Below, in pieces: positions 1 through 6,064 of a DNA stretch of 6,257 nucleotides. Every line of letters begins with the position of its first letter. Position 1 is the first letter of the stretch. The translations under genes and the position numbers were made by a program. This stretch comes from Spirochaetota bacterium (GTDB lineage: Bacteria; Spirochaetota; UBA4802; UB4802), in contig JAGYNX010000118.1 in NCBI GenBank assembly GCA_018399855.1, positions 1 through 6,257 on the forward strand, given 5' to 3'. A model generated the notes under the pieces. The model saw only the letters and a program-made list of their open reading frames with translations, did not search any database and was not told the DNA's origin.

Positions 1-2
1 CT

Positions 3-167
3 CCACGATATGCCTGGAATAATCCTGCCCCGATGCCCTATAATTATTCAGCGGGAATTTCACGGGAAGATGAAATTAACATGCTGAAAGATCAGGCTGA
101 TTATTTTAAATCAGCGCTTGATGACATTCAGAAGCGATTGAATGAGCTTGATGAAGTAAAAGAATAA
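3..167 (+). CDS. DUF5320 domain-containing protein, C-terminal fragment
   Basis: An open frame runs in from the left edge and ends at TAA 165-167; 54 residues are visible and the start lies outside the window. The visible part has a Pro/Tyr/Asn-rich linker (residues like NNPAPMPYNYSAG), then an acidic, heptad-like helix from about DEINMLKDQ to LNELDEVKE that should form a short coiled coil. This layout is typical of DUF5320 proteins: small proteins with a Gly-rich N-terminus beginning MPRGDGTGP and a C-terminal coiled coil, often found beside NifX-like and MinD/ferredoxin genes in archaea and anaerobic bacteria. Their function is not known. The next gene starts 18 nt downstream on the same strand, so this is probably an earlier gene of the same operon. 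The family call rests on the C-terminal pattern plus the neighbours, because the diagnostic N-terminus cannot be seen. Confidence 0.72.
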   Translation, partial: PRYAWNNPAPMPYNYSAGISREDEINMLKDQADYFKSALDDIQKRLNELDEVKE

Positions 168-185
168 GCGAGTATAAGTGACAAT

Positions 186-1028
186 ATGAAGACAACTATT
201 TCTGTCATTAGTGAAAATACAGCTGTACCCGGGTCGGGGCTGTATGCCGAACATGGGTTATCCATGATGATCGAGCAAAACGAACGTGTGATGCTTGATA
301 CAGGTCAGAGCAAGTCATTGCTGAATAACATGGAAATAATGAAAATTGATCCGGAATCTATCGACAGGATAGTACTGAGTCATGGTCACTATGATCATAC
401 CGGGGGACTCCTGGCACTTCTTTCTGTCCGTGACAGGAGAATCCCGGTTCATGTTCATCCTGACGCGTTCAAGCGAAAGGCCGCTATTACAAATGTTGAC
501 AGTCAGCCTGTTACAGCTGATATTGGACTACAGTATTCATATGATCTTTTAATTGAAAGTGGAGCAGATATACATTTTATTAAGAATGTCGAACGAATAA
601 ATTCATTTATCACTTCTTTAAGTGATATACCAAGGCCCGAGGGCTGGATTTCCTGGGATGAGCGTCTTATGTGTGAAGATAATGGCACATTTATTCATGA
701 TCCATTCAATGATGATACCTCACTTATTGTTGATACTGATTCAGGACTGGTTTTATGCGTTGGATGCGCGCATGCCGGAATAATTGAAATAATAGAAAGG
801 GTTGCCGATTTCAGAAATATTGACAGGATTTATGGCATTGTGGGAGGTACACATTTGTCCAGTGCCCCCGGGGATTATGTTGAAAGGGCGATTGATATAT
901 TTAAGAAGTATGATGTGCAGTTATTGGCCGCCAATCATTGTACAGGACAACAGGTGCAGGAGCAACTGGCTGAAATGCTGCCTGGTATATTTGTAAATGC
1001 TTCAGCGGGCACAATTCTTCAATTTTGA
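186..1028 (+). CDS. MBL-fold metallohydrolase (COG1237 type)
   Basis: A 280-residue cytosolic protein of the metallo-beta-lactamase fold, with no signal peptide or membrane segment. The metal site is clear: H66-x-H68-x-D70-H71 (SHGHYDHTGG), then H196 in VGCAHAG, H223 in GGTHL and H251 in ANHCTG near the C-terminus. This histidine set and the length fit COG1237, whose Methanocaldococcus member MJ0301 has been assigned as the dihydropterin ribofuranosyl-aminobenzene phosphate synthase of the methanopterin pathway. Many COG1237 members have no proven reaction, so only a metal-dependent hydrolase or related activity is claimed here. The ATG at 186 follows a weak AGTGA (177-181), and the protein begins with the expected first beta strand (TTISVISENTA). 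It sits 18 nt after the DUF5320 gene and 20 nt before the first MinD/ferredoxin ATPase, so co-expression with metal and Fe-S genes is likely. The fold call is firm; the substrate is unknown. Confidence 0.9.
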   Translation: MKTTISVISENTAVPGSGLYAEHGLSMMIEQNERVMLDTGQSKSLLNNMEIMKIDPESIDRIVLSHGHYDHTGGLLALLSVRDRRIPVHVHPDAFKRKAAITNVDSQPVTADIGLQYSYDLLIESGADIHFIKNVERINSFITSLSDIPRPEGWISWDERLMCEDNGTFIHDPFNDDTSLIVDTDSGLVLCVGCAHAGIIEIIERVADFRNIDRIYGIVGGTHLSSAPGDYVERAIDIFKKYDVQLLAANHCTGQQVQEQLAEMLPGIFVNASAGTILQF

Positions 1029-1048
1029 CAGTATTCAAGGAGTAAATT

Positions 1049-1912
1049 ATGATTCTAAGCGTGGCAAGCGGGAAAGGTGGTACAGGTAAAACAACAATAG
1101 CGGTTGCCCTTGCTTCTTATATGTCTGAAATACAGGAAAGGGAAATACACATACTAGATTGTGATGTGGAAGAGCCCAATGCTAACTTTTTTTTGAAAAC
1201 CAGCATAAGCGTAAAGGAAAATGTATACGTGCCTATACCCGAAGTCAACATGGATAGATGTAATGGTTGTGGAAAATGTGATCAGCTGTGTGAATATAGT
1301 GCGATTGTTATGGTAAAGAAAAAACCCATGGTCTTCCCGGATATGTGTCATTCATGTGGTGGATGCATGTTGATATGCCCGGTAGAGGCTATTTCAGAAG
1401 TTCAAAAGGAGATTGGCATAGTTGAAGAAGGATACATCGAAAACCTCAGGTATGTGGGAGGCAGAACAAACATCAGCCAGGCTATCTCACCTCCATTGAT
1501 CAAAGCGGTGCGCAAACACGTAGTATCAGGTGACCTTACCATAATTGATGCCCCACCGGGAACATCCTGTCCCGTTATCGAATCAGTTATTGGATGTGAC
1601 TATGTACTTCTTGTGACTGAACCAACTCCATTCGGATTAAACGATCTCAAACTTGCAGTTGACATGATAAATAAAATAGGCTTGCCGGGTGGTGTTTTGA
1701 TAAACAAGGATGGTCTGGGAAATGATGAGGTTGAGAACTATTGCAGGGAAAATGGGATCAGCATTGTCGGCAGGATTCCCCATGATCGTGTGGTCGCCGA
1801 ACATTACGCGGTTGGAGACATCGTTACCTATCTTCTGGCCAATTATCGCAACGTATTTGATTCAATATTGGACCATGCAGACCTGTCACACCTGGTATAT
1901 GGAGGCAAATAA
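1049..1912 (+). CDS. MinD-superfamily P-loop ATPase with inserted 2x[4Fe-4S] ferredoxin domain (first copy)
   Basis: A 287-residue ATPase of the COG1149 type. The deviant Walker A motif SGKGGTGKT (about residues 7-15) carries the extra signature lysine K9 of the MinD/ParA/Mrp class. LDCDVEEPN (36-44) and IIDAPPGT (165-172) are the switch and Walker B-like segments. Inserted between them is a ferredoxin domain with two complete CxxCxxCxxxC motifs, C71/C74/C77/C81 and C100/C103/C106/C110 followed by Pro, predicted to hold two [4Fe-4S] clusters. ATPases of this class usually dimerise with ATP; coupling to cluster binding or electron transfer is inferred. AAGGAGT (1037-1043) lies 6 nt before the ATG. 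The stop overlaps the start of the next gene, a paralog of identical length, which suggests coordinated amounts and perhaps a heterodimer. The biochemical role of the family is poorly defined. Confidence 0.93.
   Translation: MILSVASGKGGTGKTTIAVALASYMSEIQEREIHILDCDVEEPNANFFLKTSISVKENVYVPIPEVNMDRCNGCGKCDQLCEYSAIVMVKKKPMVFPDMCHSCGGCMLICPVEAISEVQKEIGIVEEGYIENLRYVGGRTNISQAISPPLIKAVRKHVVSGDLTIIDAPPGTSCPVIESVIGCDYVLLVTEPTPFGLNDLKLAVDMINKIGLPGGVLINKDGLGNDEVENYCRENGISIVGRIPHDRVVAEHYAVGDIVTYLLANYRNVFDSILDHADLSHLVYGGK
1901..1905 (+). promoter_or_regulatory. Ribosome binding site inside the upstream gene
   Basis: GGAGG lies 6 nt before the ATG at 1912 and is read in the upstream gene as part of its last glycine codons. 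Together with the 1-nt TAATG stop/start overlap, it indicates coupled translation of the two ATPase paralogs. Confidence 0.75.
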
Positions 1913-2775
1913 TGAAAGAACTTGTAATTATAAGTGGAAAGGGTGGGACAGGAAAAACCAGTATAGCCGCGTCATTTGCCATGCTGGCAGAAGATATGGT
2001 GATGGCTGACTGTGACGTGGATGCCGCGGATCTTCATCTTCTATTGGGTCCTGTTATACAGGAAGAGGGAGAGTTCATTGGCGGTAAGGTGGCTGAGATC
2101 AGGCAGGATTTCTGTATGCGTTGCGGCCAGTGTGTGTCTGTATGCAGGTTTGACGCCATATCTGACGGCTATAGCTTTGATGTAAATCCCCTTCTGTGTG
2201 AGGGATGCAGTGTTTGTTCATACTTCTGTCCTTACAACGCAATTATCATGAATCCGAAAACAAGTGGAAACTGGTTCATATCGAATACCAGGTATGGCCC
2301 CATGGTTCACGCGAAACTGGGTATAGCAGCAGAAAATTCGGGCAAGATGGTTTCACTTGTTCGGGAAAAAGCGAAGTTCATTGCAGAAGAGAAGGGTTTT
2401 GACCTGCTAATAGTGGATGGAGCACCGGGAATTGGCTGTCCGGTGATTTCATCAATAGCAGGTGCTTCACATGTCCTGGTGGTAACTGAACCTACTGTGT
2501 CAGGAATACACGATTTGAAAAGAGTAATAGAGTTATCTGAACATTTCAGAATACCCTTGTCGATATGCATAAATAAATATGATATTCATGAAGAAAATAC
2601 AGAAGAAATTGTAAGTTTTGCAGATACAAAGGGTATAGATGTGGCAGGAAAGATACCCTATGATACAGATTTTGTGATGTCACAGGTAGAAGCAAAATCC
2701 ATTGTGGAATACTCTGATGGTGCCGCATCAAGAGAAATCAGGAGTCTGTGGGAGAGGATAATTGGAACAATCTAA
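1912..2775 (+). CDS. MinD-superfamily P-loop ATPase with inserted 2x[4Fe-4S] ferredoxin domain (second copy)
   Basis: The second tandem paralog is also 287 residues. It has the deviant Walker A SGKGGTGKT (8-16) with signature lysine K10, a DCDVDAADLH switch segment (33-42) and LLIVDGAPGIGCPV around 165-178. The ferredoxin insert has both cysteine sets: C68/C71/C74/C78 and C96/C99/C102/C106 followed by Pro, so two [4Fe-4S] clusters are predicted. It is clearly diverged from the first copy: the linker between the cysteine sets is 17 rather than 18 residues, and the Walker B region reads DGAPGIG against DAPPGTS. These differences point to an old duplication rather than a recent repeat. The start ATG overlaps the upstream TAA by one base, and the 3' end overlaps the trmO-like gene by 14 nt, so three genes are tightly coupled. 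A role in Fe-S or metal cofactor handling is inferred from family and context. Confidence 0.93.
   Translation: MKELVIISGKGGTGKTSIAASFAMLAEDMVMADCDVDAADLHLLLGPVIQEEGEFIGGKVAEIRQDFCMRCGQCVSVCRFDAISDGYSFDVNPLLCEGCSVCSYFCPYNAIIMNPKTSGNWFISNTRYGPMVHAKLGIAAENSGKMVSLVREKAKFIAEEKGFDLLIVDGAPGIGCPVISSIAGASHVLVVTEPTVSGIHDLKRVIELSEHFRIPLSICINKYDIHEENTEEIVSFADTKGIDVAGKIPYDTDFVMSQVEAKSIVEYSDGAASREIRSLWERIIGTI
2751..2757 (+). promoter_or_regulatory. Ribosome binding site supporting a TTG start
   Basis: GGAGAGG lies within the end of the upstream ATPase gene. Its GGAG part is 7 nt before TTG 2762-2764. An in-frame TAA directly precedes that TTG (2759-2761), so no start further upstream is possible, and the purine-rich site supports initiation there. 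Confidence 0.6.
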
Positions 2776-3277
2776 AATTCTATTAACACCCATTGGAAAA
2801 ATCTTAACACCATTTGCTACAATATTAAATGGTATTCCAATTCAGGGACGAATGGCTACCGATACCAGTGGTACTGTAAAAGTGTTTCCAGAATATAAAG
2901 AGGGGCTGAGAGACCTTGATGGATTCAGTCATGTTATACTGGTGTATTATTTTCACCGTAGCAAAAACGTTAAACTGACAGCAAAACCATACATGGATAA
3001 TTGCCAGCGTGGAATATTTTCTATACGGTCTCCACACAGGCCTAATCACATAGGTATGACCCTTGTTGAGTTAGTTAAGATTGATGATGATACCCTGTAT
3101 ATCAAGGGTGTGGACATGGTAAATGAAACTCCTTTGCTTGACATAAAACCATACAGCCCTTCTTTTGATATGGCAGTTGAAGTTAAAACAGGATGGATGG
3201 AGCAATTTTTAAACGGTAAAAGATCAAAAAGAATGACAATTGTGAACAGTGAAGAAGACTGGTTGCATCTTAAATAA
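2762..3277 (+). CDS. trmO: tRNA (N6-threonylcarbamoyladenosine(37)-N6)-methyltransferase TrmO (TsaA/YaeB family)
   Basis: A 171-residue protein of the TrmO family, which in E. coli uses S-adenosylmethionine to methylate t6A at position 37 of certain tRNAs, giving m6t6A. The family pattern is complete: the opening strand LLTPIGKILTPF (7-18), the hallmark GIFSIRSPHRPNHIG (84-98) and NETPLLDIKPYSPSFD (121-136). The start is TTG: an in-frame stop lies immediately upstream, and the first ATG (residue 31) would remove the conserved opening strand. The length is that of the core domain, without the C-terminal extension of bacterial homologs such as E. coli TrmO. It overlaps the preceding ATPase gene by 14 nt, so translation is probably coupled. 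A tRNA-modifying enzyme among metal and Fe-S proteins is a context oddity, and the true substrate in this organism is not proven. Confidence 0.9.
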   Translation: MEQSKILLTPIGKILTPFATILNGIPIQGRMATDTSGTVKVFPEYKEGLRDLDGFSHVILVYYFHRSKNVKLTAKPYMDNCQRGIFSIRSPHRPNHIGMTLVELVKIDDDTLYIKGVDMVNETPLLDIKPYSPSFDMAVEVKTGWMEQFLNGKRSKRMTIVNSEEDWLHLK

Positions 3278-3302
3278 GAATGATGAAATTAATTATATTA
3301 AC

Positions 3303-3307
3303 GGAGG
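3303..3307 (+). promoter_or_regulatory. Strong ribosome binding site for the Mrp-type ATPase
   Basis: GGAGG lies 9 nt before the ATG at 3317, in the longest spacer of the series (3278-3316, 39 nt). The spacer is AT-rich, but I see no convincing separate archaeal promoter in it. Confidence 0.7.
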
Positions 3308-3316
3308 CTAATATTC

Positions 3317-4195
3317 ATGTTTGGTAAAGGAAAAAAAGACAACGGGTCACAGGAAACTATGAATGCCAGCGCTCAGGGTATGGATCAGAAGAAGGCCAAA
3401 GAAATGGCAGAACAACAGGAATTAGAGAATACCCTGAGTAAAATAAAGCATAAATTTGTAGTGCTGTCAGGCAAAGGAGGTGTAGGCAAAAGCACCGTGG
3501 CAGTGAACCTGGCTGTTACCCTGTCGGAAAAGGGATACAGGGTTGGTTTGCTTGATGTTGATATTCATGGTCCAAGTATACCAAAAATGTTGGATATTGA
3601 AGGAACCAGGCTGACTGCTGAGAATGAAAAGTTGAACCCGGTGTTATACAAAGATAATATGAAAGTCATATCAATTGGATTCATGCTGGAAAAAGGTGAA
3701 GACCCGGTTATCTGGAGAGGCCCATTAAAATATTCAGTCATAAAGCAGTTCCTGAAAGATGTCAACTGGGGTGAACTTGATTACCTGGTGATCGATTCGC
3801 CTCCTGGTACAGGTGATGAGCCTTTAGCAGTATGCCAGTTGATACCAGAACCTGATGGAGCAATTGTAGTGACTACCCCGCAGGAGGTTGCGATAATTGA
3901 TGTTCAGAAATCAATATCCTTTTGCAACAAAGTGAATATGCCTGTTCTTGGAGTTGTGGAAAACATGAGTGGTTTTAATTGTCCTCACTGTAATGAACAT
4001 GTGGATATATTTAGAGCAGGAGGGGGGGCAAGGATGTCAGAACAGATGAATGTACCCTTTCTTGGCAGTATTCCAATAACCCTGAAGATTGCCGAAAACG
4101 CGGATATGGGTAAACCATTTATATCTTCGGAAAATTCTGAAAATGATGCCGCAATAAAAGCATTCGAATCAATTATAGAAAAATTAATAAAATAG
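3317..4195 (+). CDS. Mrp/ApbC/NBP35-family Fe-S cluster carrier ATPase
   Basis: A 292-residue soluble P-loop ATPase. Proteins of this family bind an Fe-S cluster at a dimer interface and pass it to apo-proteins in an ATP-dependent way. Visible motifs are the deviant Walker A SGKGGVGKST (51-60), DVDIHGPSIPKML (80-92), IDSPPGTGDEPL (159-170), and the C-terminal NCPHC (C222, C225), the CxxC that carries the bridging cluster in this family. The charged N-terminal extension of about 44 residues (many Lys, Glu, Gln) is probably a flexible or helical tail; it lacks the four-cysteine N-terminal cluster motif of eukaryotic Nbp35. The length and motifs fit archaeal Mrp proteins. A run of seven Gs (4022-4028) codes for the GGG after the CxxC region. 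The gene is followed 13 nt later by the NifX-like gene, consistent with a cluster or cofactor delivery role. Confidence 0.94.
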   Translation: MFGKGKKDNGSQETMNASAQGMDQKKAKEMAEQQELENTLSKIKHKFVVLSGKGGVGKSTVAVNLAVTLSEKGYRVGLLDVDIHGPSIPKMLDIEGTRLTAENEKLNPVLYKDNMKVISIGFMLEKGEDPVIWRGPLKYSVIKQFLKDVNWGELDYLVIDSPPGTGDEPLAVCQLIPEPDGAIVVTTPQEVAIIDVQKSISFCNKVNMPVLGVVENMSGFNCPHCNEHVDIFRAGGGARMSEQMNVPFLGSIPITLKIAENADMGKPFISSENSENDAAIKAFESIIEKLIK

Positions 4196-4208
4196 AAGAG
4201 GTAAGATA

Positions 4209-4547
4209 ATGAAAATAGCTGTACCGATAGTCAACGGAAAATTATGCATGCATTTTGGTCACTGTGAGCAATTCGCACTGGTGGATGTGGATGTAGACAA
4301 AAAAAATATTGTTTCAACTGATTTGCTACCCCCCCCACCACATGAACCGGGTGTATTACCAAAATGGCTCTCACAGAAGGGTGCCAGTTGCATAATAGCC
4401 GGTGGTATGGGCAGCAGGGCCCAGCAGCTTTTTGAGCAGATGAATATCAAGGTAATAACAGGTGCGCCATCTGAAGAGCCGGAAAAGGTAGTTGAAGCTT
4501 TTATTAACGACAGGCTTGCACAAGGTGTCAACGCGTGTGATCATTAA
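4209..4547 (+). CDS. NifX/NifB C-terminal-like protein (dinitrogenase iron-molybdenum cofactor biosynthesis domain)
   Basis: A 112-residue single-domain protein of the COG1433 type. The ribonuclease H-like NifX fold is recognisable from MKIAVPIVNGKLCMHFGHCEQF (with the HFG-x4-F motif at 15-22), the PPPPHEPGVLP loop (41-51) and the glycine loop IIAGGMGSRA (62-71), followed by FEQMNIKVITGA. NifX proteins carry FeMo-cofactor precursors. Stand-alone archaeal members are common in organisms without nitrogenase, so a general metallocluster-binding role is more likely than nitrogen fixation; no nif structural genes are in this window. Cysteines C13, C19 and C61 could be ligands. GAGGT (4198-4202) sits 6 nt before the ATG. 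A run of eight Cs (4329-4336) encodes three of the four prolines and part of the fourth. A second, divergent copy of this domain is fused to the transporter two genes downstream. Confidence 0.92.
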   Translation: MKIAVPIVNGKLCMHFGHCEQFALVDVDVDKKNIVSTDLLPPPPHEPGVLPKWLSQKGASCIIAGGMGSRAQQLFEQMNIKVITGAPSEEPEKVVEAFINDRLAQGVNACDH

Positions 4548-4551
4548 TCAC

Positions 4552-4559
4552 GGGAGGAG
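4552..4559 (+). promoter_or_regulatory. Strong ribosome binding site for the small zinc-ribbon gene
   Basis: GGGAGGAG lies 5 nt before the ATG at 4565. It is one of the best Shine-Dalgarno matches in the window, and it supports a real, well-translated small gene here rather than a chance frame. Confidence 0.75.
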
Positions 4560-4564
4560 CGGAT

Positions 4565-4792
4565 ATGCCCTTTAGACGTGGTAACAGAAAAGGCCCCGGT
4601 GGTGGGGGATCAGGGGGAAGATTCGGAGGAGGTCGTGGTCCGGGAAGAAGGCAGGGTGGTGGACCTCCCGACGAATGTATATGTCCATCATGTGGACAGG
4701 TTATCCCGCACACACCAGGAGTTCCATGTTTCAAGGTTCAATGTTCCAGTTGTGGAACTCCAATGATGGCCAGATTCAGATATGAATCATAG
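4565..4792 (+). CDS. Small Gly/Arg-rich zinc-ribbon protein
   Basis: A 75-residue basic protein in two parts. Residues 1-36 are low complexity: 16 glycines and 7 arginines, with several GGR and GRG steps, probably unstructured and possibly able to touch nucleic acid. Residues 38-66 form a cysteine-rich module with C38, C40, C43, C55, C60 and C63: CxCxxCG, then a PGVPC turn, then CxxCG. C40/C43 with C60/C63 fit a zinc ribbon, and C38 and C55 are extra cysteines that could instead bind an Fe-S cluster or another metal. Similar small proteins occur next to NifX-like and DUF5320 genes in archaea and anaerobic bacteria; no function is established that I know of. It has a strong ribosome binding site, starts 17 nt after the NifX-like gene and ends just before the transporter gene, so co-expression is expected. 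Confidence 0.82.
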   Translation: MPFRRGNRKGPGGGGSGGRFGGGRGPGRRQGGGPPDECICPSCGQVIPHTPGVPCFKVQCSSCGTPMMARFRYES

Positions 4793-4795
4793 GTG
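4791..4795 (+). promoter_or_regulatory. Ribosome binding site deciding the transporter start
   Basis: AGGTG overlaps the TAG stop of the zinc-ribbon gene. It is 8 nt before ATG 4804 but only 2 nt before the alternative in-frame GTG 4798, so the ATG is preferred. The choice changes the protein by two residues. Confidence 0.55.
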
Positions 4796-4803
4796 TTGTG
4801 ATT

Positions 4804-6057
4804 ATGAATGATAACCTGTCGAAAGTCAAAAAAGGCAGGAATGTGGCATTTGCCGCCTTCGTGGTGACAATTTTGCTGGCATGTGTAAAATTACTGGTGG
4901 GAATTGTATATAATTCACAGGTACTGTTGGTCGATGCCATACACAGTTTTGCTGATTCAGCCGCGGTGATCGCTTCCGCTGCAGGGCTGTACCTCGCGGG
5001 AAAATCCAGGTCGCAACGGTTCCCTTATGGGTTGTACAGGGCGGAAACAATAGCTGCCCTGCTAATTGGTATTTTTATAATATATGCCGGTACCGATATG
5101 GGCCTGGGTGGATTTAAACAACTGCTTATCCATAAAATACCAGAGAAGACAATACCGGTAATACCTGCATTTACCGCGGTGTTATCAATTATACTTGCTG
5201 CAGGTATAGCTTTCATTGAGCTGAAAGTTGCACGCGAGATACATTCAATGTCTCTTGAGGCCAACGCGAAAGAATCCTTTCTTGATGTTATTTCTTCACT
5301 GGTCGTGCTGTCTGGAATACTCCTGCCCGTGTTTGGAGTGCCATACATGGAAGGTGGGGCGATCCTGGTTATTTCTCTTTTTATTATAAAAATTGGTATT
5401 GAAAATGTCTATAGATCAATACTCGTGCTACTTGATGCCAATATGGACCCCGAATTACAACAATTGATACAGGATGACACAATGCGTATCAAGGGGGTAA
5501 AAAAGGTTAAAGACGTTGCCATTCGTGAAGCGGGACCATTTAATATGGTGGACATAAGTGTGATGACCGCTCCTTCTGCCACCGTATACGCCGCGCAGGA
5601 TATCGCAGACAGGGTTCGTTCAAATATTATTCACAGGTTTAGCATGGTGGAACATGTGTATGTAACCGTGGAGCCGGCGAAAAATGATATTTTCAGGGCC
5701 GTGGTACCGGTTAGTACAGTTGACGGCTTAAACTCCAGGATTTTCCATCACTTCGGGCGGGCTCCCTATTTTGTAATAATCACCATTTATAAAGATGATA
5801 TTGTCATAGAGGATTTCTACCTGAATGAGTTTATAAAAAAAGAAAAGCATGTTGGACTGAACGTGGTGAAGGTTTTGATACATTATAACGTGGATATTAT
5901 ATTTACCAGCAAAATTGGAGAAATTTCATTTTATATCGCCAGGGATAACATGATTGATGTATATCAAATTGAAGAAGAGCAAACCATAAAGGATATTGTT
6001 GACGCGTTTTCAGGCAATGTTTTGGAAAAGATTACGGTGCCAACGCAGTCTTCATAA
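4804..6057 (+). CDS. Cation diffusion facilitator transporter with C-terminal NifX-like domain
   Basis: A 417-residue inner membrane protein (counted from ATG 4804; GTG 4798 would add two residues). Six hydrophobic segments at about 12-34, 39-64, 82-104, 115-139, 158-178 and 184-203 match the CDF family of divalent metal/proton antiporters that export Zn, Fe, Mn or similar ions. The second segment has the H47-xxx-D51 metal site (VDAIHSFAD). The fifth has E157-xxx-D161 (NAKESFLD), where His or Asp is more usual at the first position. A cytosolic dimerisation domain follows at about 211-291, ending VYVTVEP. Residues about 298-410 are an extra domain resembling NifX: VPVSTVDGLNSRIFHHFG, with HFG-x4-F at 316-323. 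The usual glycine loop is replaced by IIFTSKIGEISFYIA. The fused domain probably senses or hands over metal or cofactor on the cytosolic side. The transported ion cannot be fixed from sequence. Confidence 0.92.
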   Translation: MNDNLSKVKKGRNVAFAAFVVTILLACVKLLVGIVYNSQVLLVDAIHSFADSAAVIASAAGLYLAGKSRSQRFPYGLYRAETIAALLIGIFIIYAGTDMGLGGFKQLLIHKIPEKTIPVIPAFTAVLSIILAAGIAFIELKVAREIHSMSLEANAKESFLDVISSLVVLSGILLPVFGVPYMEGGAILVISLFIIKIGIENVYRSILVLLDANMDPELQQLIQDDTMRIKGVKKVKDVAIREAGPFNMVDISVMTAPSATVYAAQDIADRVRSNIIHRFSMVEHVYVTVEPAKNDIFRAVVPVSTVDGLNSRIFHHFGRAPYFVIITIYKDDIVIEDFYLNEFIKKEKHVGLNVVKVLIHYNVDIIFTSKIGEISFYIARDNMIDVYQIEEEQTIKDIVDAFSGNVLEKITVPTQSS

Positions 6058-6064
6058 TACAATC

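Noticed and set aside
1049..2775. The two MinD-like ATPases as cell division or plasmid partition proteins
   Set aside because: The inserted ferredoxin domains with eight cysteines each and the metal-related neighbours fit the COG1149 family, not division-site MinD or ParA.
3289..3300. AT-rich TTAATTATATTA before the Mrp-type gene as an archaeal TATA box
   Set aside because: A TATA box here would place the transcription start at about the ATG, giving a leaderless message, which conflicts with the strong GGAGG at 3303-3307. It is more likely an AT-rich spacer.
4209..4547. Nitrogenase cofactor gene implying nitrogen fixation
   Set aside because: The NifX fold is widespread in non-fixing archaea and no nifH, nifD, nifK, nifE or nifN is in the window, so a general metallocluster role is the safer reading.
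4259..4734. Two leftward open frames (90 and 68 codons) opposite the NifX-like and zinc-ribbon genes
   Set aside because: Their proline- and serine-rich products are antisense reflections of Gly-rich and low-complexity coding sequence; the rightward genes have clear families and ribosome binding sites.
5025..5348. 107-codon leftward open frame opposite the transporter gene
   Set aside because: It lies wholly within a well-supported membrane protein gene, has no recognisable motif or ribosome binding site, and its hydrophobicity mirrors the opposite strand.
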